The position numbers and the translations under genes are program-made. From contig JAEUVA010000034.1 of the NCBI GenBank assembly GCA_016787045.1, forward strand, positions 105,796 through 169,795: a DNA stretch of 64,000 nt, written 5' to 3'. Under the pieces are notes generated by a model. The model made no database searches, was not told the DNA's origin, and saw only the letters and a list, made by a program, of their open reading frames with translations. Below, one piece after another: positions 41,076 to 51,929 of the stretch. This DNA comes from Chitinophagales bacterium (GTDB taxonomy: Bacteria > Bacteroidota > Bacteroidia > Chitinophagales > LD1). Positions within the stretch are counted from its first letter, which is position 1. Each line of letters starts with the position of its first letter.

Positions 41076-44000
41076 TTACTTGATGAATCTTATATAAGCG
41101 TTCTGAGTTTTGAGCAAGTATGTACCGGCTGATAAATCTGCCACATTCAATACAAACTGTTGTGTTTTTTTGCAAGCTATTGCTTTTACCAACTTTCCGG
41201 ACATATCGTAAACCAAAACTTCATCAAACCAAAAATCTGCCTCAACATACAGTCGATCTTCAGCCGGGTTGGGATATACCAGCAGATTCAATGCGTCTAA
41301 CGGCTGTAAGCCGGCACACACATCTACAAACAGATTGTCGGTGGCAGAACCCGTACAGTTGTTGGCATCTGTTACCGAATAAGTGATAACCACGTTACCG
41401 CTTAAACCTGTAGGATTAAAACTACCAGCACTTACTCCATTGCCGTTATACGTGCCACCACTTGGTGTTCCACCGGTCAATAAAACAGAAGCAGCATTAG
41501 CACATATAGTATCTGTAGCTAATACAAAAGATACATTAGGCAGTGGATTAACAGTAACGGTTATGCTGTTAGAAGACCCAACTGTACAACTTGAAGAAGG
41601 GTCGGTAACAGTTACACTATACGTACCTGCATCATTCACTGTAATTGTGGAAGTGGTAGCAATATTGCTCCACAAATAACTGCCGCCACCGCTTGTGCTG
41701 AGTTGGGTACTACCACCATCGCAAAATGTGGTATTTCCATTTGCATTTATAGATACGTTTGGTGCAAATACAACCACATTGTAATTACCGGTAGCCGTGC
41801 AGCCACTACTGTTTGTAACCGTAACCGAATAACTACCGGCTGTAGCAGCAGCAATACTTTGTGAGGTCTGGGTGGTGTTCCAAAAATAACTCAGAGCGGC
41901 AGGCACTTGTAGTTGTACGCTTCCGCCACCAATGCATAACTTGTCGGGGCCTATTGCGGCAATAGTTGCTGATGGCAGCGAGTTTACCGCTACTGAAATT
42001 GTATTGGTGGCTATAGAGCAAGTACCATCGCTTGCTGTTGCACTGTAGCTACCGGCAGTGTTTACGGTTATACTTGCCGCAGTTACTCCTGTGCTCCAGG
42101 TATAGCTGAGGCCGTACAAACCATTGAGTTGCACGCTTTGCCCCTGACACAATGCAGTAGAACTGGTTGCAACAATCAAGTTGTTATTGATGTTGCCAAA
42201 ATCTACCAATAATGTAGAGTCTGCTATGCAGCCGTTTGAGGTAGTAACCGTAACTGTATAAACACCGTTAGTGTTTACTGTTTCGGTTTGGTTAGTGCCA
42301 CCGCTGCTCCATTGATAGCTATACCCTGGCGATGCACTTAGCGTAGCACTATTGCCACATAAACTGTATGCTGTAATAGCTAACGAGGAGTCGGGTGATG
42401 GATTAACTGTAACAGTTACCGGGTTTGAAAAACCCGGGCATCCACTCACTGTAACACTTACATCAAATGTACCTGATGAAGAAACCGTGATACTCTGCGT
42501 AGTAGCTCCATTGCTCCATTGGTAAGTAGAAGATGCAGGAGCGGTAAGCGTAACCGCACTTCCGCTGCAAAAAGTTGTGGGCCCAGATGGGGCAATACTA
42601 AGGTTGCCCAATGGACCTATATGAATTGCTCTTGATACATTACTGGTGTCTACCGGAGTAGTAGAAACAACACGCAATCTGTAGTGGCTTCCGGTAGGCA
42701 CACTAAAAGGAATGGTAATACTAATTGAATCATTGCCTAAGGCGGCTGTATTCTTTACCCCTATATTGATGGCGTTGGCAAAACTGCCGTTTGAGTCAGA
42801 TAGCTGAACCACCATATTGTTGAATGCGGCAAACACTTTTGCTTTTCTGAAATATATATTGGTTGTTGCTCCTTGACAAAGTTGCAAGGGCGCATCTGTC
42901 AAATCTATAAACGAAGTTCGCAATGCTGCCAAATAAGTCCGCACGCTGGTTTGCACACCGGTAAAGCTGCCTCCCAAAAACACCCTGCGGGCATCATAAT
43001 CATAACGCACTGTATTGATAGCTCCGTCTGTACCATTGCCAATGGTAAAATACGAACTGGCGTTACCGGATGTATCGGTAAAGGCAATGCGGTTAGAAGT
43101 TACGCCATTAAATTGAGTAAACGAGCCAACAGCAATCACGCCTTCATTCATCACAGCAATATCTTTTACAAAGCTATTATTGGCAGAAGCAGTATATGTA
43201 GCATCTAAGGTACCGTTGGCATTTAAGCGCGCTATTCTATTTTTGGAGGTACCATTGTAGGTGGTAAACTGCCCGCCTATGTACATCTTACCGCTGGCTA
43301 ACAGCTCTATGCAATACACAATGTTGTTAGCTCCGGTACCCATAGTAAACGAGTTATCTATTGTACCGTCAGTATTGATGCGCACTAACCGGTTGACGGT
43401 TGTGCCGTTGTAGGTGGTAAATGCTCCTGATGCAAGCAGCTTATTACTCTTATCAACCACTAAATCCCACACGGTGTTGTTGCACCCGGTGCCTACCGCA
43501 AAGGTGTTATCAATTGCTCCGTTTGCTGTAAGCCGCACTATTCTATTAATGGTGGTACCATTGAAAGCAGTAAACTGCCCGCCCACATAAATTCTGCCGA
43601 GGGTATCTATAGCCAGAGCATCTACTGCGTTGTTAAAACCTGTACCCGGAGTAAAGGTGTTATCCAATGTACCATCCGCATTTAAGCGGGCTATGCGATT
43701 GATGGAAGTGCCATTGAAAGTGGTAAACTGCCCCGCAATAAGTATTTTATCGTTTGGTAACACTACCAATGCGGCTATTTGATTATTGGCACCTACTCCG
43801 GTAGCAAAGGTTAAATCTAAAGTACCATCTTCGTTGAGTCGGGCTATTCTTCCGCGCGTTACTTCGTTGAATTTGAAGTAACCACCACCCACAATCAGTT
43901 TGCCGCTGCTTTGCTTACCCACTACGTTGACCAAAGCGCTAAGGTTAGATTGCCTGTTAAATGTTTGATCTACTTTGCCATCTGCTTCTAACCGTACTAA

Positions 44001-45131
44001 GCGAACACGGGCAAATGAATCAGCAGTAGTAAACGTTCCGCCCACTACTATTTTACCATCCGTTTGCTGAAAAACTGTATTGCAACTTAGGTTAAGGCCA
44101 AGCCCCGGTTGAAAAGTAAGGTCGCGCGAACCATCGGTATTAATCCGCACAATACGGCTGATTGCAGTGCCGGCATAGTTGGTAAAATTTCCGGTTGCCA
44201 ATATTTTGCCATCGGGCTGTATGGCCAGTTCATTGACATTGTTATTAAACCCTGTACCCACAATAAATGTAGCATCATAACTTCCATCTGAGTTTAGCCG
44301 CGCAATACCATTGCTGGGGTTGCCATCATAAGTATTAAAAAAACCTCCTATTAAAATTTTATTTCCCGTAGTGAGGTATGCAGATGTAATGATGTTATTT
44401 GTTCCTCCCAAAAGTGTATTAAAAGTGGTGTCGCGGGTACCATCGGCATGCAGGCGAACAATACGACCCACCGTATCGTTATTAAAAATAGTAAACTGAC
44501 CGGCTACAATAATTTTTCCGTCCGATTGCACATCTACATCATATACATTGTTGTTGGCTCCAGCGCCTATGCTAAAGGTATTATCTAAAGTGCCATCGCT
44601 ATTTAAACGAACAAAACCGCCTACCGGGTTACCATCAAACGTGGTAAAATTTCCGCCTACCAAAAACTTGCCGTTCGGTAAAATAAAAATCTCATATACC
44701 GAACTGCCAAAACCGCTGCCTGTATTAAATGTGGGGTCTAAACTTCCATCTACGTTTAATCGGGCAATGCGATTTTTAACCACTCCATCGTATTGAATAA
44801 AATCTCCACCTATTACCAACTTGCCATCGGGCTGGCGCGCCACCACATTTACGTGCTCATCGGCACCGGTGCCGGTGTTAAACGTACGGTCTATGCTACC
44901 ATCGGCATAAACATGCGCAATACCACCTATGGGGTTGTTATTGGCATAAAAAAAACGCCCGGTTACTATCAATGTACTGTCTGGCAATACTAAGCCACCC
45001 GTGCATTTAAAATCATACCCCCTGGTATTGTAATAAGAGGTATCTAAAGCGCCTACCTGAGCGGTGGCTATATTGCCAATAACCGTAGTTGCAAAAAAGA
45101 CAAACAATAGGCGATAGGTAAAAAATTGCAT
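41076..45131 (-). CDS. Giant delta-60-repeat surface protein with type A T9SS sorting domain
   Basis: The 1351-residue precursor has a signal peptide (ends IATAQ). About 13-14 delta-60 repeats of roughly 52-55 residues follow (to about 720), with repeating motifs QPDGKIxxGGxFTxxxG, RIARLNxDGTLD and TFNxGTG, expected to fold into a beta-propeller-like structure. A linker region then leads to Ig-like/PKD-like beta repeats (about 830-1260, motifs FCSGSAVTLTAP, YQWSNGATTQSITV) and a type A sorting domain at the end (VYPNPAEDRLYVEA, YDMSGKLVKAI, LSAGTYLLKT). It is probably exported by the T9SS and anchored by PorU. No enzymatic motif was seen. Confidence 0.92.
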   Translation of the reverse strand: MQFFTYRLLFVFFATTVIGNIATAQVGALDTSYYNTRGYDFKCTGGLVLPDSTLIVTGRFFYANNNPIGGIAHVYADGSIDRTFNTGTGADEHVNVVARQPDGKLVIGGDFIQYDGVVKNRIARLNVDGSLDPTFNTGSGFGSSVYEIFILPNGKFLVGGNFTTFDGNPVGGFVRLNSDGTLDNTFSIGAGANNNVYDVDVQSDGKIIVAGQFTIFNNDTVGRIVRLHADGTRDTTFNTLLGGTNNIITSAYLTTGNKILIGGFFNTYDGNPSNGIARLNSDGSYDATFIVGTGFNNNVNELAIQPDGKILATGNFTNYAGTAISRIVRINTDGSRDLTFQPGLGLNLSCNTVFQQTDGKIVVGGTFTTADSFARVRLVRLEADGKVDQTFNRQSNLSALVNVVGKQSSGKLIVGGGYFKFNEVTRGRIARLNEDGTLDLTFATGVGANNQIAALVVLPNDKILIAGQFTTFNGTSINRIARLNADGTLDNTFTPGTGFNNAVDALAIDTLGRIYVGGQFTAFNGTTINRIVRLTANGAIDNTFAVGTGCNNTVWDLVVDKSNKLLASGAFTTYNGTTVNRLVRINTDGTIDNSFTMGTGANNIVYCIELLASGKMYIGGQFTTYNGTSKNRIARLNANGTLDATYTASANNSFVKDIAVMNEGVIAVGSFTQFNGVTSNRIAFTDTSGNASSYFTIGNGTDGAINTVRYDYDARRVFLGGSFTGVQTSVRTYLAALRTSFIDLTDAPLQLCQGATTNIYFRKAKVFAAFNNMVVQLSDSNGSFANAINIGVKNTAALGNDSISITIPFSVPTGSHYRLRVVSTTPVDTSNVSRAIHIGPLGNLSIAPSGPTTFCSGSAVTLTAPASSTYQWSNGATTQSITVSSSGTFDVSVTVSGCPGFSNPVTVTVNPSPDSSLAITAYSLCGNSATLSASPGYSYQWSSGGTNQTETVNTNGVYTVTVTTSNGCIADSTLLVDFGNINNNLIVATSSTALCQGQSVQLNGLYGLSYTWSTGVTAASITVNTAGSYSATASDGTCSIATNTISVAVNSLPSATIAAIGPDKLCIGGGSVQLQVPAALSYFWNTTQTSQSIAAATAGSYSVTVTNSSGCTATGNYNVVVFAPNVSINANGNTTFCDGGSTQLSTSGGGSYLWSNIATTSTITVNDAGTYSVTVTDPSSSCTVGSSNSITVTVNPLPNVSFVLATDTICANAASVLLTGGTPSGGTYNGNGVSAGSFNPTGLSGNVVITYSVTDANNCTGSATDNLFVDVCAGLQPLDALNLLVYPNPAEDRLYVEADFWFDEVLVYDMSGKLVKAIACKKTQQFVLNVADLSAGTYLLKTQNAYIRFIK

Positions 45132-45230
45132 AGAGTAGAATTTGAAGTAGTTAATGTAAAAATAGTTGGATAAACATTGGAAGATGTATCCTTCACAAAA
45201 AAATTTATTTTGGTTGCATTATTTCATCCA

Positions 45231-48200
45231 ATGAAGAAAATTGGTTTTTTGCTTTTAGGGTTGGTTTGTTCATTAACATCTGTTGCCGCAGAGCAATGTA
45301 CGAATTGCGCGCCCATTCAGTTTAAACAAAACCTTGGGCAGTGGGATAAAAACATATTGTACAAATCGGAGCTGAAAAACGGAGCGGTTTTTATAGAGAA
45401 AAACCAAATCACCTTCAATTTGTTTGACGTACGCGATGTATTGCGCATCAAAGGCGACCACCACAAGCTAGAAAACTACCAGCCCACTATTGACTATACC
45501 ATGCACTTTCATGCCCTGCGTTTTAGTTTTGAAAATGCTCTTAGCTCTTCTACTGTAACCGCTACCAATGCCTCCAAAGAATATTTCAATTATTTTTTAG
45601 GAAACGATAAAAACAAATGGGCCGGTGGTGTACGTGCATTCACCGAATTGAATACCGCCAATCTTTACAAGGGTATTAACCTAAAAGTAGTTTCCGAAAA
45701 CGGGCACATGAAGTATGAATATGAAGTATCTGCGGGCATTTCACCATCTGCTATTCAGTTAAAAATAGATGGAGCTTCATCGTTAAGTATTGATGAACAA
45801 CAAAACTTAGTGATTGGCACCAGCGTAGGCAACGTTACCGATACCAAGCCATACGCCTTTCAGTTTGTTCATGGTGAAAAGAAAGAAGTAGAGTGCCGCT
45901 TTGTGTTGGCAGGCAATGTGCTGGGATACACCTTTCCGAAGGGGTACGATAAAAACGAAAAACTATACATAGACCCCACCCTCATTTTTTCTACCTACAG
46001 CGGCTCTACTGCCGATAATTTTGGCTACTCTGCTACGTATGATAGCAAAGGAAATGCCTATGGTGCCGGTTCGGTGTTTGGTGTGGGCTATCCGGTTACG
46101 CTCGGTGCCTATCAAATGAATTATGTAGGCGGCCCTACAATTACTTTCAGCAATGGCGGCACATATCCTGGCGATGATATCGGTATTACAAAATACTCTG
46201 CCGATGGAACCCAACGAATCTACTCTACCTATCTGGGTGGTTTTGGGCAAGACCTGCCACATAGTTTGGTGGCAAATAGCAACGATGAGTTGTATGTGTT
46301 GGGCACCACCGGCTGTACCAATTACCCGGTTACAACCAATGCGTACGATACCTCTTACAATGGCGGAAACGACCCGGGCGTGTTTGATGGTATTGCTGCG
46401 CACTATAAAAATGGTAGCGATATAGTGGTTTCACGCTTTAGTGCAGATGGTACACAATTGCTGGCTTCTACATATGTAGGCGGCAGCGATAACGATGGCT
46501 TGAATTACAGAGCAGGACAATCTTATGCCACACCGGGCTTTACCCGCCACAATTATGCCGATGAAGTACGGGGCGAAATTGATATTGATAAAAACAATAA
46601 CATATATGTGGCTTCGTGTACCCGGTCGCAAAACTTTCCGCGCACTGCTGGCACTTTTCAAAACTCATTTGGCGGTGGCTTAGATGCCTGTGTGTTTAAA
46701 ATAGATGCCAACCTTACTACCATGATTTGGAGTACAACATTGGGGGGGGCTGAAGATGATGCTTCGTACAGCGTAGCCATAGATGGCGATGAAAATATTT
46801 TTGTGGCCGGTGGTACCCGCTCTACCGATTTTCCGGTTTCACCCAATACATTTCAGAGCGCATTTAGTGGTGGCGAAACCGATGGATTTATTGTACACAT
46901 CAACAAAAATGGGCAAAGCATTATCAGCTCAACATATTTTGGTTATGGCGATTACGACCAAATTTATTTTGTAGATTTAGATAAAGCCAACAATGTATAT
47001 GTACTGGGGCAGGCCGATAATGCGGGTAGCCAATACATTACCAACGCATTGTATAGCAAAAATAATGGCGGGCAATTCATCTCTAAGTTTAATGAAGCAT
47101 TAGACTCTTTGATTTGGAGTACATCTTTTGGCAGAGGAATTGGGGTAACCGATATTTCACCAACAGCATTTTTGGTAGATGTATGCAACAGCATATACGC
47201 CTGTGGGTGGGGGAGCCAAGGGGTAAACAACATTGTAGGAGGCACCGGGGGTACTTTTGGCTTAGACGTAACCCCCAATGCTTTTAAACCCACTACCGAT
47301 GGCCAAGATTTTTATTTGATGGTTTTAAAAGACGATGCCTCACAATTAGTGTATGCCACGTTTATGGGCGGAAACATCAGTGAAGAACACGTAGATGGCG
47401 GTACCAGCCGCTTTGACCGCAAAGGCATTGTATATCAAAGCGTTTGCGCGGGCTGTGGAAGTAATGATGATTTTCCCACCACACCCGGTGCTGTATCCAA
47501 TACCAACAACTCAACCAATTGTAACAATGCTGTTTTCAAATTCAACTTAGACCTTCCTATTTGTTTGGCCGATTTTACTGCGGCCAATACTTGTGTAAAT
47601 CTTCCGCTGTCTTTTAACAACCAGAGTAGCGGTACCGGTACACTCAACTACCAATGGCTGTTTGGCGATGGCGGGGTTTCTACAATTCAAAACCCTTTGC
47701 ACACATATGCGCAATCTGGATTATATGATGTAATGCTTGTGGTGAGCGACCCCACCAGTTGCAATGGCAGCGATACTGTTGTAAAAAAGATTTTAGTGAT
47801 TGGTGGAAATGCCCCATCTACTTTACCTGACATTACAGTTTGTAGTTCGCAAGCCGTACAAATTGGCATTCCACCAAGTAGCGACTATACCATTAGCTAC
47901 CTATGGTCGCCTTCTGCAACTTTAAGCAGCGCTACTATTTCAAATCCGTTTGCCAACCCACAGCAAACTACCACTTACACGCTATTAGTTTCTAATGGCA
48001 TTTGTGTAGATACCATACGGCAAAAGGTAATTGTGTTTAGCGATGCGCTTACACTTAGTGGCGATAATGTACTTTGCCCCGGAGATACATTACAATTATC
48101 TGTTACCAATACACAACCCGGACAAACGCTCACTTATGCTTGGCAACCGGCCAATCAAATAATATCGGGGGCCAATACGGCTACGCCTTTAGTCAGCCCC

Positions 48201-48815
48201 AATCAAAACACTACCTATAGTGTTTCCGTTATCAATCAGTTGGGTTGTACATTTACCGGCAGTATTCAAATCACTATTACGTCTGCTCTGCCGGGAGTTA
48301 ATGCTTTTGCTGTGCCAGACACCATTTTTCCGGGTGATACTACTCAACTCAACCTCACTTTAAGCGGTAGCGTATCCACCATTGTTTGGCAACAAGATGC
48401 CACACTTAGCGCAACAGATGTTGCTAATCCTATTGCTTATCCAAATGATACAAGAAACTATTTTGTTGAAGTGACCGATACCAACGGCTGCAGCAAACGC
48501 GATACGGTAACTGTGTATGTAAAAAAGAAACCTTGTGAAGAAGCAAACATTTATATCCCCAATGCCTTTTCGCCAAATGGCGATGGCAAAAACGATGTGC
48601 TGTATGTGCGCGGCAACAATATTCTAAAGTTGTATTTTGCAGTTTACGACCGCTGGGGGCAATTGGTGTTTGAAACCCGCGATGTAAACAAAGGTTGGGA
48701 TGGTACTTTTAAAGGAAAAAAAATAGACCCGGCTGTGTTTGGCTATTATGCAGAGGGAGAATGCCCGAATGCCGAAAAGTATTTTAAGAAAGGAAACGTT
48801 ACACTACTGCGATGA
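45231..48815 (+). CDS. Secreted SBBP/PKD-repeat protein with type B T9SS sorting domain (CHU_C)
   Basis: The 1194-residue precursor has a signal peptide (ends TSVAA). A beta-rich N-terminal domain (about 25-255, with FKQNLGQWDKNILYKSEL; DUF7948-like) is followed by SBBP beta-propeller repeats (about 260-780, motifs STYLGGFGQD, GGSDNDGLNY, NNIYVASCTRSQNFP). A PKD domain (about 785-865) and two to three Ig-like domains lead to a C-terminal CHU_C domain (IYIPNAFSPNGDGKNDVLYV, YDRWGQLVFET). It is the first gene of the second cargo/SprF/OmpA cassette and overlaps the sprF-like gene by 4 bp. The ATG at 45231 matches the signal peptide. Confidence 0.92.
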   Translation: MKKIGFLLLGLVCSLTSVAAEQCTNCAPIQFKQNLGQWDKNILYKSELKNGAVFIEKNQITFNLFDVRDVLRIKGDHHKLENYQPTIDYTMHFHALRFSFENALSSSTVTATNASKEYFNYFLGNDKNKWAGGVRAFTELNTANLYKGINLKVVSENGHMKYEYEVSAGISPSAIQLKIDGASSLSIDEQQNLVIGTSVGNVTDTKPYAFQFVHGEKKEVECRFVLAGNVLGYTFPKGYDKNEKLYIDPTLIFSTYSGSTADNFGYSATYDSKGNAYGAGSVFGVGYPVTLGAYQMNYVGGPTITFSNGGTYPGDDIGITKYSADGTQRIYSTYLGGFGQDLPHSLVANSNDELYVLGTTGCTNYPVTTNAYDTSYNGGNDPGVFDGIAAHYKNGSDIVVSRFSADGTQLLASTYVGGSDNDGLNYRAGQSYATPGFTRHNYADEVRGEIDIDKNNNIYVASCTRSQNFPRTAGTFQNSFGGGLDACVFKIDANLTTMIWSTTLGGAEDDASYSVAIDGDENIFVAGGTRSTDFPVSPNTFQSAFSGGETDGFIVHINKNGQSIISSTYFGYGDYDQIYFVDLDKANNVYVLGQADNAGSQYITNALYSKNNGGQFISKFNEALDSLIWSTSFGRGIGVTDISPTAFLVDVCNSIYACGWGSQGVNNIVGGTGGTFGLDVTPNAFKPTTDGQDFYLMVLKDDASQLVYATFMGGNISEEHVDGGTSRFDRKGIVYQSVCAGCGSNDDFPTTPGAVSNTNNSTNCNNAVFKFNLDLPICLADFTAANTCVNLPLSFNNQSSGTGTLNYQWLFGDGGVSTIQNPLHTYAQSGLYDVMLVVSDPTSCNGSDTVVKKILVIGGNAPSTLPDITVCSSQAVQIGIPPSSDYTISYLWSPSATLSSATISNPFANPQQTTTYTLLVSNGICVDTIRQKVIVFSDALTLSGDNVLCPGDTLQLSVTNTQPGQTLTYAWQPANQIISGANTATPLVSPNQNTTYSVSVINQLGCTFTGSIQITITSALPGVNAFAVPDTIFPGDTTQLNLTLSGSVSTIVWQQDATLSATDVANPIAYPNDTRNYFVEVTDTNGCSKRDTVTVYVKKKPCEEANIYIPNAFSPNGDGKNDVLYVRGNNILKLYFAVYDRWGQLVFETRDVNKGWDGTFKGKKIDPAVFGYYAEGECPNAEKYFKKGNVTLLR

Positions 48816-49855
48816 GGGATTTCAAATACCAAATATCAAATATTAAACACCAAAGCGTAATGGCCTTGTGTGCAATGATGTTGCTTTGTGGCCTCACGCA
48901 CGCACAGGATATTCACTTTTCGCAATTCAATTTTTCTCCGCTTAACCAAAATCCAGCTAACACAAATTTGTTTGATGGCGATTATCGTTTTGTAGCCAAC
49001 TATAAAAACCAGTGGCCAAGTGTGCCGGTGCGTTTCAACACATTTTCTGTTTCTGCCGAAATGAATTTTGCTACACTAAGTAACAACGATAGGATAGGTG
49101 GCGGGTTGCTTTTTTATTTTGACCGAGCCGGTGACTCAAAGTTTCAGGCGCTCAATACTTCTTTTGCTTTTTCGTACATCAAATCTTTAGATAAAAACCT
49201 ACATCACTTTTTGAGTGGTGGGTTTCAACTGGGTTTAATGCACCGCTCGTTTAGTTTCGATAAACTGTATTTCGATAACCAATGGAATGGCGATGTGTAT
49301 GACCCCACCATTGCCATTGACGAATCGTTTGCGCGCACCCGCTATTCTTTTTTTGACATGGGCACCGGGCTTGCATACAATTGGCGAAAAAATGACCGGA
49401 CAAATATCACCGTTGGTTTTTCGGCTATGCACCTTACGCAGCCCAATCAAAGTTTTTACAACAGCAAGAGCGTAAAACTCAATCCACGTTTTACTGCTCA
49501 TACACGTGCGCAAGTAAAAGTGGCCAGGCGTTTGGATGTAGTGCCGGAGATAATGTTTCAGACACAAGATGTAAAACACGAAACGGTATATGGTGCGCAC
49601 ACCAAATACTATTTGCCCGTTGGTGGAGCACATACCATAGCACTAAACACTGGGTTGTATGGAAGAAGTGCAGAAGCAGGGTGGTTATTTGCCGGCATGG
49701 ATTACGACAATTTGCAGGTGAATTTGAGTTACGATGTCAACTTCTCTAAACTACGCGCGGCAAGCCGCTACAATGGTGGCTTTGAGGTAAGCGTGATTTA
49801 CATTTTAGCCAAAGTGAAAAAAATAAATGGCCCCCTTTGCCCTACATTTTTGTAA
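48812..49855 (+). CDS. PorP/SprF family outer-membrane protein (second cassette)
   Basis: The product (347 residues from this start) has a signal peptide ending LTHAQ, then the family core DIHFSQFNFSPLNQNPANTN, YKNQWPSVPVRFNTFS and barrel strands to the end. NPANTN replaces the NPAYAG seen in the first cassette's copy. The ATG overlaps the upstream cargo stop by 4 bp (ATGA), and another in-frame ATG at 48860 lies nearer the signal peptide; either may be used. The next gene starts immediately at 49856, which points to a tightly coupled operon. It probably serves export or anchoring of the adjacent type B cargo. Confidence 0.92.
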   Translation: MRDFKYQISNIKHQSVMALCAMMLLCGLTHAQDIHFSQFNFSPLNQNPANTNLFDGDYRFVANYKNQWPSVPVRFNTFSVSAEMNFATLSNNDRIGGGLLFYFDRAGDSKFQALNTSFAFSYIKSLDKNLHHFLSGGFQLGLMHRSFSFDKLYFDNQWNGDVYDPTIAIDESFARTRYSFFDMGTGLAYNWRKNDRTNITVGFSAMHLTQPNQSFYNSKSVKLNPRFTAHTRAQVKVARRLDVVPEIMFQTQDVKHETVYGAHTKYYLPVGGAHTIALNTGLYGRSAEAGWLFAGMDYDNLQVNLSYDVNFSKLRAASRYNGGFEVSVIYILAKVKKINGPLCPTFL

Positions 49856-51877
49856 ATGAAACTTATACACTATTCCACTCATTTTTTTTGTGCAACCAGT
49901 CTAAGCAAAAAAGTTATTTTTCTGGTGGTTGTCTGGTTTTGCACCACCTTCTCGTTTGGTCAAACTGTTTCGCAATTGCAAAAAGCGGGCGACAAAAAAA
50001 TTAGCGAAGGTGACTATTATGCTGCAACTCAGTACTACGAAAAGGCCGTACAAAAAGATGCTGATAATTTGACCATGCAGTATAAGTTGGCCGAAGCGTA
50101 TCGCATGTATAACGACTATGCCAACGCTGCAGCTACGTACAGGGTAGTGTACAAAACCGATAAGAAAAACGAATTCCCGCTGGCAGCTTACTGGTTAGGC
50201 ACTATGCTCCGCTACGTTTGCGACTGCAAATCTGACGAGGCAGTGGGCATACTCAAAAAGTTTAGAGGCAAGTACCGCAAAAACGATTTCTACTCCTCAT
50301 CAGCTCTTCAACAAATAGAATCTGCCGTATGGGTAGCCGATAACAAAAAGCCCATAGACTCCATAAAGATTGAACACCTTGGCAAAGAAATCAATACCGA
50401 AAAATCAGAATTTAATGCCATGCATGTGTATCCTGATAAATTACAATTTTCTGCTCTGCGAAATATTGGCGAGGAGAAAAACGAAAAAAACTTAGTGCGC
50501 ATATTCAACCAACCGCCTGCTTTATCTGCCATATATACCCCTAATGGCGCAAATCCGGATTCACATATTGGTAATGGCAATTATTCTACAGATGGTTTGC
50601 AGTTCTTTTTTACGCAATGCGATAACAATCCGGCCACCAACAACCGCTGCGATATTTATGTAACCCGCTTCGAAAACTACAAATGGACTACCACTGAAAA
50701 ACTCCCATCAACTGTAAATGACCCAAACGCCACTAACACACATCCGGCCTGCGGGTTTGATGCTAATGGTAACGAAGTACTCTTTTTTACTTCCAATAGA
50801 AATGGCGGCAGCGGTGGCATGGACATTTGGGTGAGTAAAAAAAATGCAGATGGAAGTTACACCAGTGCTATTAATCTGGGAAACAACATCAACACAAAAG
50901 GCAATGAGATAACTCCATTTTATGATGCTGCAAGCAAAAAACTTTTTTTTAGCAGCGATTGGCACTACGGCTATGGTGGCTACGATATTTTTGAAACCAA
51001 TGGCGAATACACCAATTGGTCTAAACCAAAAAATTTATTGCAACCTATCAATAGCGCACAAAATGATTTGTATTACTCAATGGCTACAGACAATAGCCGT
51101 GCTTACATTACAAGCAATCGCAAGGGTTCTTACTTTATTAAATCTGAAACTTGCTGCAATGATATTTATGCTTACAACATGCATAAAAAACTAAATATAG
51201 CAGACACCACTTCAAAAATAGAAGCCAAAATTGACTCCACCTCAATGGAGTTAGAAGTAAAAAAAGTATCGCCTGTTGTTTTCTTTAATGATAAACTAAA
51301 GCAAATGAAACAACTACTACCGGTTGTGCTTTACTTTCATAACGATGAACCCGATGCGCGCACCACCAGCGATACTACCAATTTAGACTATCGGCAAACC
51401 TACGAAGCATACAGCGCCTTGCGCAACGAATACATTAGAGAATATACTAAAGGAATATCCAAAGCACCTAATACCACTGCAGAAAAAGAAATTGCTGATT
51501 GGTTTGAGCAAAAAGTGGATAAGGGGTATTATGACCTTGTGGCATTTGCATCGCAAACGCTGCAGGTATTGGAAGCCGGTGAAAAATTGGACATTACCAT
51601 TAAGGCCTATTGCTCGCCACTCAATTACAATGCTTACAACATACATTTAGGCAACCGCAGAGCTGCTTCGCTCAACAATTTCTTTTACCACTACAGAGAT
51701 GGCGCACTACTTCCGTACATTCAGCAAGGAAAATTCAGCATCAAAAACGAATCGCTGGGTGAGGAAACCGCATCAAAAAATATTAGCGACAGCAGAGAAG
51801 ACAAAAAAAATTCGGTGTATAGCCCCAATGCAGCAATTGAAAGACGAGTAGAGATAATTAGTGTAGAAGTAAAATAG
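49856..51877 (+). CDS. TPR/PD40/OmpA-like envelope protein (second cassette)
   Basis: The 673-residue protein has a signal or anchor segment (about 19-35), TPR-like helices (about 40-160; YYAATQYYEKAVQK, AYRMYNDYANAAATY), PD40 propeller blades (about 195-440, including EVLFFTSNRNGGSGGMDIW and LFFSSDWHYGYGGYDIF) and a diverged OmpA-like end (about 480-673). The end has LPVVLYFHNDEPDAR, AYCSPLNYNAYNIHLGNRRAASLNNFF and AAIERRVEIIS. The peptidoglycan-binding signature is weaker than in the first cassette and there is no carboxypeptidase-regulatory domain, so it is a shorter variant of the same type. It starts at the base after the sprF-like stop. Confidence 0.87.
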   Translation: MKLIHYSTHFFCATSLSKKVIFLVVVWFCTTFSFGQTVSQLQKAGDKKISEGDYYAATQYYEKAVQKDADNLTMQYKLAEAYRMYNDYANAAATYRVVYKTDKKNEFPLAAYWLGTMLRYVCDCKSDEAVGILKKFRGKYRKNDFYSSSALQQIESAVWVADNKKPIDSIKIEHLGKEINTEKSEFNAMHVYPDKLQFSALRNIGEEKNEKNLVRIFNQPPALSAIYTPNGANPDSHIGNGNYSTDGLQFFFTQCDNNPATNNRCDIYVTRFENYKWTTTEKLPSTVNDPNATNTHPACGFDANGNEVLFFTSNRNGGSGGMDIWVSKKNADGSYTSAINLGNNINTKGNEITPFYDAASKKLFFSSDWHYGYGGYDIFETNGEYTNWSKPKNLLQPINSAQNDLYYSMATDNSRAYITSNRKGSYFIKSETCCNDIYAYNMHKKLNIADTTSKIEAKIDSTSMELEVKKVSPVVFFNDKLKQMKQLLPVVLYFHNDEPDARTTSDTTNLDYRQTYEAYSALRNEYIREYTKGISKAPNTTAEKEIADWFEQKVDKGYYDLVAFASQTLQVLEAGEKLDITIKAYCSPLNYNAYNIHLGNRRAASLNNFFYHYRDGALLPYIQQGKFSIKNESLGEETASKNISDSREDKKNSVYSPNAAIERRVEIISVEVK

Positions 51878-51929
51878 CGCACGCTTCACAAAATTCAATT
51901 GAATTGGCGCAGTAGATTATATTTACCGC

